In this document: positions 37,786 to 46,851 of the stretch, piece by piece
Numbering within the stretch: position 1 is the first letter of the stretch
Layout of the letters: every line of letters starts with the position of its first letter
NCBI RefSeq assembly: GCF_000816785.1
Contig: NZ_CP007766.1
Span: 310,001 to 374,000 of the forward strand
Origin: Campylobacter peloridis LMG 23910
GTDB lineage: Bacteria; Campylobacterota; Campylobacteria; Campylobacterales; Campylobacteraceae
DNA: 64,000 nt
Reading direction: 5' to 3'
Program-made: the position numbers and the translations under genes
Notes under the pieces: model-generated
Database searches by the model: none
Seen by the model: the letters and a program-made list of their open reading frames with translations, nothing else
What the model was told of the DNA's origin: nothing

Positions 37786-40080
37786 ATGGAAAATAATTTT
37801 TTTTCAGAAGATGATACTAGAGTAAAATTTATAGATGCAAAGCTTTCTAATAGCTCTTGGAGTGAAGAAAACATTAAGAGAAATTATTATTTTACAGATG
37901 GTAGAAAACTTTTAGGTGGTAAAAGAGCACAAAGAAAATTTGCTGATTATTTGCTTAGATATGAAGGAAACAACCTTGCCATAATAGAAGCTAAAAAATT
38001 TAGCAAAGATCCATTAGATGGTTTATCTCAAGGCATAGAATATGCAAAGATTTTAAATGTGCCTTTTGTATATAGTAGCAATGGAGAAAAAATTTATGAA
38101 TACGATATGAGAAGTCATAGCGGTGAATACATAGATAAATTTCCAACTCCTAAAGAGCTTTTTGATAGAATTTTTGGAAATTTAAAAGAATGGCAATATA
38201 AACTTTTAACACAAAAGCCAATGTATATACCGCAAAAAGAATTAAGATATTATCAAAAAATAGCAGTAGATAAAGTCATAGAAGCTATTATAAATAATAA
38301 AGATAGAATTTTACTCACTCTTGCTACTGGCACGGGCAAAACAACCATAGCTTTTGCTTTGTGTTATCGTTTATTAGAAGCAAAATGGAATAAAGAAAAC
38401 AAAGATAGAAAACCTAAGATATTGTTTTTGTGCGATAGAATAAGTCTAAGAAAACAAGCCCTAGGAGAATTTAATCCAATAGAGAAAGATTGTAGAGTAA
38501 TTAGTGCCGAAGAGATAAGAAAAAACGATGGAAAAACAATAATAAGTTCAGATGTTTTCTTTGGAATTTATCAAAGCTTAGCTTCAAATACTCAAGAAGA
38601 ACAAGAAAGTAAATTTTATCTTCAATATCCAAAAGATTTTTTTGATCTTATCATTATAGATGAGTGCCACAGAGGCGGAGCAAACGAAGAAGGCAGTTGG
38701 AGAGCTGTGCTTGAGTATTTTTCTTATGCTACTCAGCTTGGCTTAACTGCTACTCCAAAAAAAGAAGAAAATATAGACACTTATAAATATTTTGGTGAAA
38801 GTGTTTATGATTATAGTCTTAAAAGTGGTATTGAAGATGGATTTTTGACACCTTATAAAGTAAAACTTATCAAAACAACTCTAAGTGATGGCTATACTTA
38901 TAATCCTGATGATTTGATACAAGGAGAGCTTGAAAAAGGCTTTTATAAACAAAGCGAATTTGAAAGAAATATATTTTTACCAAGATATAATGATTTTATC
39001 GCTAAGAAAATTTTAGAGCTTATAAACCCTATGGATAAAACCATAATTTTTTGTGCAAATCAAGCTCACGCAAGCGAAGTAAAAAGAGCAATAGATAAAT
39101 ATAAAAGCGTAAAAAGAGATGATTATTGTGTAAGAGTTACAAGTGATGAAGGTAAAATAGGGCTTAAGTATTTAGAATTGTTTCAAGATAATGACAAAAG
39201 CTATCCTGTCATACTTACTAGTTCTAAAATGCTTACAACTGGAGTTGATGCAAAAAATGTGCGAAATATAGTATTGCTAGCAAATATAGGTTCTATGGTG
39301 GAATTTAAGCAAATCATCGGGCGTGGCACTAGAGTTTATGAAGGTAAGGATTTTTTTACTATACTTGATTTTGTCGGTGCTACTAAGCTTTTTTATGATC
39401 CAAAATGGGATGGTGAAAAAATAGAAGAACTAAAAGAGCAAAACGAAAAAGAAAAAATCACTAAAGAACAAATAAAACAAACAAAAGAAGAAAGCAAAGA
39501 AAAAAAGAGCGTAACCATACACTTAAAAGGCACAAAGCTTAAGGTATTAGATATAACTACAAGTTATGTAGGAGCACAAGGTAAGCCACTTAGCACTAAA
39601 GAATTTTTAGAATTTTTGATAGGAAAGCTTGGTGAATATTATGATGATGAAACAAAATTGCGTGAGATTTGGAGTGATAAGGACAATAGAAAAAAATTCT
39701 TACAAAATCTTAAAAATGATGGTATAGATGAAGAAGCTTTAAAAGATCTAAATGAAATTTTTGAAAAAGATTGTGATATATATGATGTTTTAGCGCATTT
39801 AAGCTTTAATAGCGAGATAAAAACAAGGCAAGAGCGTGTTTTGCAAGTAGAAAATAGCGAGTTTTTGAAACGCTTTCAAAAAGAAAAAGCTATAAAATTC
39901 ATAGAATTTTTACTAAATAGATATCAAGAATACGGCATAAAAGACTTCGATGATGGCTTAAAACCGCTTATAGAGCTTAGTTCTTTAGGTAATGCTAGAG
40001 AATTAGCTAATGAATTTGGAAGTTTAGAAAATTTAAAACAAAGCTTTGATGATTTGCAAAGGGAAATTTATGCAAATTAA
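37786..40080 (+). CDS. hsdR: Type I restriction enzyme, R subunit
   Basis: 764-residue motor/nuclease subunit of a type I restriction-modification system. The N-terminal nuclease region carries LAIIEAKKF, the ExK of a PD-(D/E)XK site. The superfamily 2 helicase core has Walker A LATGTGKTT, DEAH-like DECH, the motif LTATPK and motif VI QIIGRGTRVY. The start is the ATG at 37786 (MENNFFSEDDTRVKF), after AAGG; an earlier TTG has no support. The last 216 bases recur almost unchanged at 42127-42342. The other subunits, hsdS and hsdM, lie 5.5 kb downstream, beyond inserted cargo genes. Confidence 0.93.
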   Translation: MENNFFSEDDTRVKFIDAKLSNSSWSEENIKRNYYFTDGRKLLGGKRAQRKFADYLLRYEGNNLAIIEAKKFSKDPLDGLSQGIEYAKILNVPFVYSSNGEKIYEYDMRSHSGEYIDKFPTPKELFDRIFGNLKEWQYKLLTQKPMYIPQKELRYYQKIAVDKVIEAIINNKDRILLTLATGTGKTTIAFALCYRLLEAKWNKENKDRKPKILFLCDRISLRKQALGEFNPIEKDCRVISAEEIRKNDGKTIISSDVFFGIYQSLASNTQEEQESKFYLQYPKDFFDLIIIDECHRGGANEEGSWRAVLEYFSYATQLGLTATPKKEENIDTYKYFGESVYDYSLKSGIEDGFLTPYKVKLIKTTLSDGYTYNPDDLIQGELEKGFYKQSEFERNIFLPRYNDFIAKKILELINPMDKTIIFCANQAHASEVKRAIDKYKSVKRDDYCVRVTSDEGKIGLKYLELFQDNDKSYPVILTSSKMLTTGVDAKNVRNIVLLANIGSMVEFKQIIGRGTRVYEGKDFFTILDFVGATKLFYDPKWDGEKIEELKEQNEKEKITKEQIKQTKEESKEKKSVTIHLKGTKLKVLDITTSYVGAQGKPLSTKEFLEFLIGKLGEYYDDETKLREIWSDKDNRKKFLQNLKNDGIDEEALKDLNEIFEKDCDIYDVLAHLSFNSEIKTRQERVLQVENSEFLKRFQKEKAIKFIEFLLNRYQEYGIKDFDDGLKPLIELSSLGNARELANEFGSLENLKQSFDDLQREIYAN
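39865..40080 (+). repeat. hsdR 3' end, copy 1 of a 216-bp direct repeat
   Basis: Encodes KRFQKEKAIKFIEFL to QREIYAN, the end of HsdR. An equally long copy, about 90% identical by eye, lies at 42127-42342 and also ends at a stop codon. Confidence 0.9.
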
Positions 40081-40162
40081 GATTATTTTTTAAGTGTAAA
40101 TTTGAGATTTTTCGTTAAAATAATCTTTGAAAATAATTTTTTAATACATTTTAGGAAAAAAT

Positions 40163-41467
40163 ATGCTTATAGAATTTAGAGTGGAGAATTTCTTATCTAT
40201 TCAAGATGAACAAGTTTTAAGTATGGTTGCAAGTAGTGATAATACTTTTTTAAATTCTCATATTGGTAATGATGAAAAATTAAAATTATTAAAAAGCAGT
40301 GTGATTTATGGAGCAAATGCTTCTGGAAAATCAAATATTATAAAAGCTTTGCAAGCTATGAAAACCATTGTTATTTCAAGTGCAAAAAAACAAAGAGGAG
40401 ATAAACTACCTATAACACCTTTTTTATTAGGAAATGAAAATGATAAACCTACAAAATTTGAAATCATTTTTATACAAAATGGTATAAGATATCAATATGG
40501 CTTTATTTTAACTTCTGAAAAAATTTTAGAAGAATGGCTTTTGATTTTTGGTGAAAGCAATAGAGCTCAAAAGTGGTTTGAAAGAATTTATAATGAAAAA
40601 GAAGAAAAATATAATTATTCTTTTGGAGCTAAATTTATAGGTTCTAAACAATTATGGGCTGAAAATACTAGAGATAATGCTTTATTTTTATCTGTGGCTA
40701 TTCAATTAAATAACGAGCAGTTAAAACCTGTGTTTGATTTTTTTAACCTTAAACTTCAAATAACAAATTCGCAAGGCTGGGATAATGGAATAAATATTAC
40801 AATTAACGAATATGAAAAAAATAAAGAATTGATCAATAATTTTTTTAAAATAGCTGATTTGGATATAGAAGGTGTAGAGATTAAAACAAGCGATATTGAT
40901 GAAAATTCATTACCATCAAATCTTCAAAATATTCCACAAGAACTCAAAGAAAAAATTATTCAAGAAGTTAAAAATATTCAAAATTTAGAAAATGCAAAAA
41001 TACTAGAAGATATATCTTTTATGCATTTAAGTCAAAAAAATCAAATAAAATTTTTAAATTTTAACGATGAATCAGATGGCACAAGAAAATTTTTTAATAT
41101 AGCAGGTATTTGGATTGATTCTTTAAAAAAAGGAAACATTTTAATAATAGATGAGCTAAATACCCATTTACACCCTTTGATGACAAAATTTTTAGTAAAT
41201 CTTTTTCACAATGAGAATTTAAACAAATCAAATGCTCAGCTTATTTTTACCACTCACGATACTTCTATATTAAATCAGGAAGTATTTAGAAGGGATCAAA
41301 TTTGGTTTTGCGAAAAGCAAAATAAAGCAACCAAGCTTTATCCTTTGAGTGATTTTAAAGTAAGAAAAGATAAAACAAATTTGGAAAGTGATTATTTATT
41401 GGGGCGTTTTGGAGCTTTGCCTTATTTTAAAGAAATATTATCATCTTGGAGTGATAATGGGAACTGA
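40163..41467 (+). CDS. rloA: RloA-like AAA/ABC-type ATPase
   Basis: 434-residue ATPase of the AAA_15/AAA_21 type found inside Campylobacter type I hsd loci ('R-linked ORF' A). It starts MLIEFRVENFLSIQDEQVLSM, with Walker A GANASGKSN near residue 52. The Walker B-like ILIIDELNTHLHPL precedes TTHDTSIL, as in ABC/SMC-type ATPases. Together with RloB it has the layout of AbiL (AbiLi/AbiLii) and PARIS (AriA/AriB) anti-phage systems, where the ATPase senses a phage trigger and releases a Toprim effector. That role is inference. It overlaps rloB by 11 bases. Confidence 0.85.
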   Translation: MLIEFRVENFLSIQDEQVLSMVASSDNTFLNSHIGNDEKLKLLKSSVIYGANASGKSNIIKALQAMKTIVISSAKKQRGDKLPITPFLLGNENDKPTKFEIIFIQNGIRYQYGFILTSEKILEEWLLIFGESNRAQKWFERIYNEKEEKYNYSFGAKFIGSKQLWAENTRDNALFLSVAIQLNNEQLKPVFDFFNLKLQITNSQGWDNGINITINEYEKNKELINNFFKIADLDIEGVEIKTSDIDENSLPSNLQNIPQELKEKIIQEVKNIQNLENAKILEDISFMHLSQKNQIKFLNFNDESDGTRKFFNIAGIWIDSLKKGNILIIDELNTHLHPLMTKFLVNLFHNENLNKSNAQLIFTTHDTSILNQEVFRRDQIWFCEKQNKATKLYPLSDFKVRKDKTNLESDYLLGRFGALPYFKEILSSWSDNGN

Positions 41468-42077
41468 TGATCTGCATAAAAGAAATAAAACGCTAAGAAG
41501 TAGGAATCCAAAAAGACAAGAAAACGAAGTTATACTCATAGTGTGTGAAGGTGAAAAAACAGAAAAAAACTATTTAAATCAATTAAAAGATTTTTTTAGC
41601 TTAAGTAATGTAAGTATAAATATCTTATCAAGTAAAAAGTCAAGCCCTTTACAGGTTGTTAAATTTGCCAAAGAAAAAAGTAAGGAAAATTCTTATGATA
41701 AAATTTATTGTGTGTTTGATAAAGATACGCATTTAAATTTTGACAAAGCAAAGCAAAAATGTAAAAAATACAAATTTGAAGCAATTATTTCAAATCCTTG
41801 TTTTGAATTTTGGATACTTTTACATTTTACATACACTACAAAATCATTTAGCACAAATAGCCCTTGCATAGAATTAATCAGTGTTTGTTTAAAAGAATAC
41901 ATCCAAGATTATACTAAAAATTATAATTTTACAAATATCATACAACAAAATCTTGACACGGCTATTGCAAATGCTCAAAAGGCAAATAAAGAAGCAGAAA
42001 AAAATAATTATGTAAGCTCATATGCTTTTATGGATAAATTAGCAATTAAATTTAAAGAATTAAACAATGCAAAATAA
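41457..42077 (+). CDS. rloB: RloB-like protein (Toprim-type effector candidate)
   Basis: 206-residue RloB family protein. The pattern VILIVCEGEKTEKNYLNQL (glutamate of a Toprim-like motif), then IYCVFDKDTH (DxD) and SNPCFEFWILLHF, is characteristic. The start is the ATG at 41457, overlapping the rloA stop; an in-frame upstream ATG runs deep into rloA. Probably the toxic nuclease partner of RloA in an abortive-infection module. Its last residues, NNAK, come from overlap with the ATGCAAAATAA sequence that starts an hsdS-like reading frame. Confidence 0.85.
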   Translation: MGTDDLHKRNKTLRSRNPKRQENEVILIVCEGEKTEKNYLNQLKDFFSLSNVSINILSSKKSSPLQVVKFAKEKSKENSYDKIYCVFDKDTHLNFDKAKQKCKKYKFEAIISNPCFEFWILLHFTYTTKSFSTNSPCIELISVCLKEYIQDYTKNYNFTNIIQQNLDTAIANAQKANKEAEKNNYVSSYAFMDKLAIKFKELNNAK

Positions 42078-42342
42078 CACAATGACAAATTTTCCACAAA
42101 GTTGGGAGATTAAAAAGCTTGGTGAGTTGAAACGCTTTCAAAAAGAAAAAGCTATAAAATTCATAGAATTTTTACCAAATAGATATCAAGAATACGGCAT
42201 AAAAGACTTCGATGGAGATTTGCAACCGCTTATAGAGCTTAGTTCTTTAGGTAATGCTAGAGAATTAGCTAATGAATTTGGTGGCTTAGAAATTCTAAAA
42301 CAAAGCTTTGATGATTTACAAAGGGAGATTTATTTAAATTAA
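42067..42342 (+). pseudogene. Chimeric scar: hsdS 5' end fused to a second hsdR 3' end
   Basis: A 91-codon open frame. Residues 1-20 (MQNNTMTNFPQSWEIKKLGE) match the start of the intact HsdS at 45576 (MQNKMTNLPLGWEVKKLGD). From codon 21 on it matches the last 72 codons of HsdR. It is best seen as a recombination remnant rather than a functional protein, although it is open and would be translated by overlap with rloB. It marks the joint between two versions of the hsd locus. Confidence 0.85.
42127..42342 (+). repeat. hsdR 3' end, copy 2 of a 216-bp direct repeat
   Basis: Second copy of the sequence at 39865-40080. Differences are scattered substitutions with no length change, so this is a diverged allele rather than a fresh duplication. 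Confidence 0.9.
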
Positions 42343-42353
42343 AGGAGAGAAAA

Positions 42354-42527
42354 ATGGATATATTAATTTCAATTATTAGTGGGTTAGTCGGAGGATTTGT
42401 TGGTAGTTGTTTTGCTTTATATTTAAGATTTAATAAAAAAACTAGAAAAAATATAAATAAAGTTAGTTTAAAACTATCTAGTTTTTTTAACTTTGGTAGT
42501 ATAAAACAAGAAAATTCAAATAAGTGA
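42354..42527 (+). CDS. Small single-pass membrane peptide
   Basis: 57 residues, preceded by a strong ribosome site (AAAGGAGAG). Residues 2-24 (DILISIISGLVGG onward to FALYL) form one glycine-containing transmembrane helix, followed by a basic segment (RFNKKTRKNINK). The last part, KLSSFFNFGSIKQEN, is repeated at the start of the next protein. It overlaps that gene by 4 bases (GTGA). It may be a separate membrane partner, or the broken-off N-terminus of an originally membrane-anchored large protein. Confidence 0.6.
   Translation: MDILISIISGLVGGFVGSCFALYLRFNKKTRKNINKVSLKLSSFFNFGSIKQENSNK
42471..42514 (+). repeat. 44-bp direct repeat, copy 1
   Basis: 43 of 44 bases match 42548-42591 and both copies are read in the same frame as KLSSFFNFGSIKQE. 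Exact recombination between them would delete 77 bases and fuse the small membrane peptide in frame to the large downstream protein. Confidence 0.85.
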
Positions 42528-45500
42528 TTAAAAGAATGTTTGGTTTTAAATTATCTAGTTTTTTTAACTTTGGTAGTATAAAACAAGAAAACCATAATCA
42601 TTTTAATTCTAATATAATTTCTTTCATTAAACAGAATGAAGATTATTTTTATAATGGGGAATTTAAAAAATCTTTTGAAATACTAAAAGAATATAAACGA
42701 GATAATTCGAGTGATAAAAAAAATAATTACTTATTGTTAGTAAATGAAGCAAAATATTATTTTGACTTATGTAATTATGAAAAAACTAAAGAAAATTTAT
42801 ATTATCTTGAAAAAGAATATAAGGAATTTATAGATAATTCTTTTAAAGAAATTCAATTATCATTGTGTATGCATGAAAAAGATCTAAACAAATTTAACGA
42901 GATAAAACAATATTTTTTAATAGAAAAACAAACAAATAGATCTAGTGAGTATTTTGATTTTATGTATGCATTAAATATAGGAGATATAAAACAAGCAAAA
43001 GAATTATTTGACAAGTTAAAAGAAAAAGAAAAGAGTGAATTTTTAAAAGCAAATTTATACACACAATCTTTTTTTAAAGAACAAAATGAAAATGATGCAT
43101 TATTGTTTATAGAATTATGCAAAACACTTATAAAAGAAAATAAACTTAATTTTTTGCAGAAAAAAAATATTTTAGAAATGCTGTATGTAATTGAAAAATT
43201 TTTTACTAGAAAATACAATAGAAGTATTTTAAAAAATAAAAACCATATAAGAAATTATCAAGCTATCTTAGAAAATATTATACAAAATGATAACCTGCAA
43301 TATTTTGGATTTGATTATCAAAAGTATATTAAATATAATTATTGTGAAATTTTATTATTATTTAAAGAAAATGATAAATTTATAGATTTTTACACAAAAA
43401 ACGAAAAAGAACTTTTTGATCATTTTTATTTTTCATATATTGATATTGTAAAAAATGATATAGATCACAATATGATACAAGATAAAATTTTAGAAACTAA
43501 AGATTTTAAATTAATGTATGACTATATTACATATTGCGATATCCATAAAGATAAAAAGGCTCATAGCTTCTTATCTAGTAATTATAAATTATTATATAAG
43601 CATAACTTAATATTTTATTTTACAAAAATTTGTTTTAATAATAAATTTGAAGTAGTACAAGAAATAAAACAATTTATAGCAAGTGAATCTGAATCTGATA
43701 TAATATATGATTTTTTAAATTTAAAGATGAAAAAATCAATTTCAAATAATGAATTAGAAAAATTATATTCTAAATTAGATACAACTTTAAATTGTGATTT
43801 TATAAAAGATATAATATTGTTTTTTCAAGAGCAAAATTTTAATTTTTGGACAGATATAATTTTAAAATTTAAAGATAAATACAATGGATTGGTTGAATTA
43901 GCTTTATCTTATTTTTATAATAATATTAATATAAATCAATTTGAAAATTTTATCGAAAATATAGATCAAACTTTATATCAAAAAGAAATATCTGGTATAT
44001 ATTTAAATTGCGGTGAATATAAAAAAAGCTTAAAGATTACGCAAGATCTTTGGAATGATAAAAATTTAGATAAAACAATCCTATCTAAACATACATTATA
44101 TATTTTACAAAATTATTATGATAATTATAAAGAAATTCTTGATAATAATTTACTTGCAAAAGCTATAAATTATTTAAAATCTGATCTTGATAATCTAAAT
44201 TTGATAGAGCTTATGCAATTGTTATATCATTCTTTGCTATTTTATAAAAAGATAGATACAGATATAATTTTTAAATTAAATAAGCAACTTTTAGAGTATC
44301 CTATAAATAATTTAGATCAAGAAATTATCGATTTTATTTGTAGAATATATGATAAATATATTACAAATAATAATATTGATATAGTCCAAGATACAATTTT
44401 ATACGATAAAAATACAAGACAAGCATACATAAGTAAAAGTTATTATAATAAAATTGATCCTTCTTATAATTATATCAATATCATAGATGGTTTTGAATTT
44501 GACTTAAAATTAAAAGATGATAATTATGCTAAAGAGTCAATATTTTTTAATTTTTATTTAACAATAATAGCTCAAAAAAAACTTCCTAATGTTCATCAAA
44601 TTAACATAGATAACAACAATCCTTTAGAATCTTTTATAAAAGAATTTAACAATATAACTTTTCCTATAAAACAAGAAAGAGAAGAGCTTATTTCGCAATT
44701 TGATAATCAAAATTGCTATTTATTTAAACTAAAAAATGGTTTAGGGTTTGACTATATAGAATTAATTCCAATGCTTATAGAAGATGAAAATATTAATTTT
44801 TACTCAAATAAATGCATTCCTTGGAATGTAAATAAAATATTAACTTTTTCTTCTATTGTATTATTACAGCATATTAATAAACTTGATGTTGTTTTACAAA
44901 GAAAAGATGTTTTTATACCAAAAAGTATTATTCTTGAAATACAATATAAAATTCAAAATATAGAAAATTCAAAAAATCAAGAAATTTATTCTTTAAGCTC
45001 TAATGGATTACTAAAAATAGATAACTTCAAGGTAAAGGAAAAATTAGAGCATATATTAAAATTAGTAGATTTCAAACAAATTATTGATGATACTAAACAT
45101 ACAATAAGTAATTTGGAAGATATACCTATTGAATTAAGACGAGAAATAAGCATTTTTAGTATTTGTTGTATGAATAAATATCAATTTATAACCGAAGATA
45201 GAATTTTCGGATTTTTAGCAGAAAAAATAAATACTCCACAAATGGTAAGCAATGCTATGTCTTTATTAATTGAAGAAAAAGATTATATTGATAAAGCTAT
45301 TTCATTGGATTCAAAAAAATATTCTTATGTTTTTGGTGAATATATGTTATATAATATAAGCGATACTTGCTTATATAAAAATATTTCTAGCTATAATATT
45401 TCAAATCGTGACAAGCAAATGATTCAAATTATAAATAAATATGGTTTTTTAGATAATTTAAAACAATATTATAAAAATACTTATGAAGTTTTATATCCCA

Positions 45501-45586
45501 AAATTAATCTTCCAAAAAATGATTTTATAAAGCATAATATAGAATTATTGTTAAATCTAATAGAAGAGAATAATAATGCAAAATAA
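42524..45586 (+). CDS. Large helical-repeat protein with a PIN-like C-terminal region (possible PIN-TPR-GreABC type)
   Basis: 1020-residue protein of uncertain family, extremely rich in Asn, Lys and Ile. Residues ~30-600 are helical pairs resembling degenerate TPR repeats. A short beta-rich segment (about 620-680, DTILYDKNTRQAYISK to IDGFEFDLKL) recalls the GreA/B C-terminal domain. Residues ~765-905 look PIN-like: a hydrophobic strand then SSIVLLQHINKLDVVL, DVFIPKSIILEI and FITEDRIFGFLAEK, although the first catalytic aspartate seems absent. That order matches predicted PIN-TPR-GreABC conflict proteins. The start is GTG 42524, overlapping the membrane peptide; ATG 42536 is possible. It ends NNAK by overlap with hsdS. 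Probably an anti-phage protein; inference. Confidence 0.6.
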   Translation: MIKRMFGFKLSSFFNFGSIKQENHNHFNSNIISFIKQNEDYFYNGEFKKSFEILKEYKRDNSSDKKNNYLLLVNEAKYYFDLCNYEKTKENLYYLEKEYKEFIDNSFKEIQLSLCMHEKDLNKFNEIKQYFLIEKQTNRSSEYFDFMYALNIGDIKQAKELFDKLKEKEKSEFLKANLYTQSFFKEQNENDALLFIELCKTLIKENKLNFLQKKNILEMLYVIEKFFTRKYNRSILKNKNHIRNYQAILENIIQNDNLQYFGFDYQKYIKYNYCEILLLFKENDKFIDFYTKNEKELFDHFYFSYIDIVKNDIDHNMIQDKILETKDFKLMYDYITYCDIHKDKKAHSFLSSNYKLLYKHNLIFYFTKICFNNKFEVVQEIKQFIASESESDIIYDFLNLKMKKSISNNELEKLYSKLDTTLNCDFIKDIILFFQEQNFNFWTDIILKFKDKYNGLVELALSYFYNNININQFENFIENIDQTLYQKEISGIYLNCGEYKKSLKITQDLWNDKNLDKTILSKHTLYILQNYYDNYKEILDNNLLAKAINYLKSDLDNLNLIELMQLLYHSLLFYKKIDTDIIFKLNKQLLEYPINNLDQEIIDFICRIYDKYITNNNIDIVQDTILYDKNTRQAYISKSYYNKIDPSYNYINIIDGFEFDLKLKDDNYAKESIFFNFYLTIIAQKKLPNVHQINIDNNNPLESFIKEFNNITFPIKQEREELISQFDNQNCYLFKLKNGLGFDYIELIPMLIEDENINFYSNKCIPWNVNKILTFSSIVLLQHINKLDVVLQRKDVFIPKSIILEIQYKIQNIENSKNQEIYSLSSNGLLKIDNFKVKEKLEHILKLVDFKQIIDDTKHTISNLEDIPIELRREISIFSICCMNKYQFITEDRIFGFLAEKINTPQMVSNAMSLLIEEKDYIDKAISLDSKKYSYVFGEYMLYNISDTCLYKNISSYNISNRDKQMIQIINKYGFLDNLKQYYKNTYEVLYPKINLPKNDFIKHNIELLLNLIEENNNAK
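42548..42591 (+). repeat. 44-bp direct repeat, copy 2
   Basis: Partner of 42471-42514, inside the first codons of the large helical-repeat protein; 33 unrelated bases separate the two copies. Confidence 0.85.
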
Positions 45587-46820
45587 AATGACAAATTTAC
45601 CGCTTGGTTGGGAAGTTAAAAAGCTTGGTGATATTGTTAAATTAAAAAATGGTTTTGCATTTAAAAGTAATTTATTTTGCAATGATGGAATTCCTATTAT
45701 AAGAATTAAAAATATACAAAATGAAAATATTATTTTAGATGATTTGGTTTTTTGTAATCCTAATGATTATAAAAATAGTTTAGATAATTATTTAATATTT
45801 AAAAATGATATATTAATAGCTATGAGTGGTGCTACTACCGGTAAAATAGGAATATATAATTTAAATGATAAAGCTTATTTAAATCAAAGAATTGGTTTGC
45901 TAAGAATTGATAACAATATTTTAAGAAAATATGTTTTTTGGTTTTTATATTGTAATAGTGAGCAAAATCTTGCAAATGCTTTTGGCGCTGCTCAACCAAA
46001 TTTAAGTACAGAACAAATACATAATATTGAAATCCCTATACCACCTTTACAAGAGCAAGAAAGGATAGTGGGGATTTTAGATGAGAGTTTTGCAAATATA
46101 GATGAAAGTATTAAAATTTTAGAGCAGGATTTGCTAAATTTAGATGAGTTGATGCAAAGTGCTTTACAAAAGGCTTTTAATCCTTTAAAAGATAATTCTA
46201 AAGGAAATTATCAACTCCCGCAAGGTTGGGAATGGAAAAGCTTAGGTGATATTGCGGTTACTAGTAGCGGTGGAACACCATCAAGAAATAAAAAAGAATA
46301 CTGGGAAAATGGAACAATTAAATGGTTGAAAAGTGGAGAATTAAATGATGGATATATTAATTTTATAGAAGAAAATATAACTCAAGAAGCTATTGAAAAT
46401 TCATCGGCTAAAATATTTCCAAAGGGAACATTGCTAATCGCTATGTATGGAGCTACAGCTGGAAAATTAGGTATTTTAGATTTATATTCAGCTACAAATC
46501 AAGCAATTTGTGCATTTTTGCATAAAGATAATAAAAATATTAAATTTTTTGAAAAATTTCTTTTTTATTTTTTATTTTTCATAAGAGATAAAATTATCAA
46601 AGATTCTTTTGGTGGAGCTCAACCTAATATAAGTCAAACTTATATAAAAAATTTACAAATCCCTTTACCACCTTTACAAGAGCAAGAGCAAATCGCATCG
46701 TATTTAGATGAGCTTTCTTTAAATATAAAAGATTTAAAACAAAATTATAAAGCACAGATAAAAAATTTACAAGAGCTTAAAAAATCATTATTAGATAAAG
46801 CCTTTAAAGGAAGATTATAA
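45576..46820 (+). CDS. hsdS: Type I restriction system, specificity subunit S
   Basis: 414 residues with two target-recognition domains. TRD1 starts LPLGWEVKKLGDIVKLKNGF, TRD2 starts LPQGWEWKSLGDIAVTSSGGTPS. Each ends with the conserved IPxPPLQEQE helix (IPIPPLQEQERIVGILDE and IPLPPLQEQEQIASYLDE). It sets the DNA sequence recognised by both methylation and cleavage. The first ATG (45576) overlaps the previous gene; MTNLPLGW at 45588 is an alternative. A diverged 5' fragment of another hsdS allele sits at 42067. Confidence 0.93.
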   Translation: MQNKMTNLPLGWEVKKLGDIVKLKNGFAFKSNLFCNDGIPIIRIKNIQNENIILDDLVFCNPNDYKNSLDNYLIFKNDILIAMSGATTGKIGIYNLNDKAYLNQRIGLLRIDNNILRKYVFWFLYCNSEQNLANAFGAAQPNLSTEQIHNIEIPIPPLQEQERIVGILDESFANIDESIKILEQDLLNLDELMQSALQKAFNPLKDNSKGNYQLPQGWEWKSLGDIAVTSSGGTPSRNKKEYWENGTIKWLKSGELNDGYINFIEENITQEAIENSSAKIFPKGTLLIAMYGATAGKLGILDLYSATNQAICAFLHKDNKNIKFFEKFLFYFLFFIRDKIIKDSFGGAQPNISQTYIKNLQIPLPPLQEQEQIASYLDELSLNIKDLKQNYKAQIKNLQELKKSLLDKAFKGRL

Positions 46821-46851
46821 GTGTTAAAAAATTTGATTTTTAAGGATAAAA

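Noticed and set aside
42067-42342. A genuine small gene of 91 codons
   Set aside because: Its sequence is an hsdS start fused to an hsdR end, explained fully by recombination.
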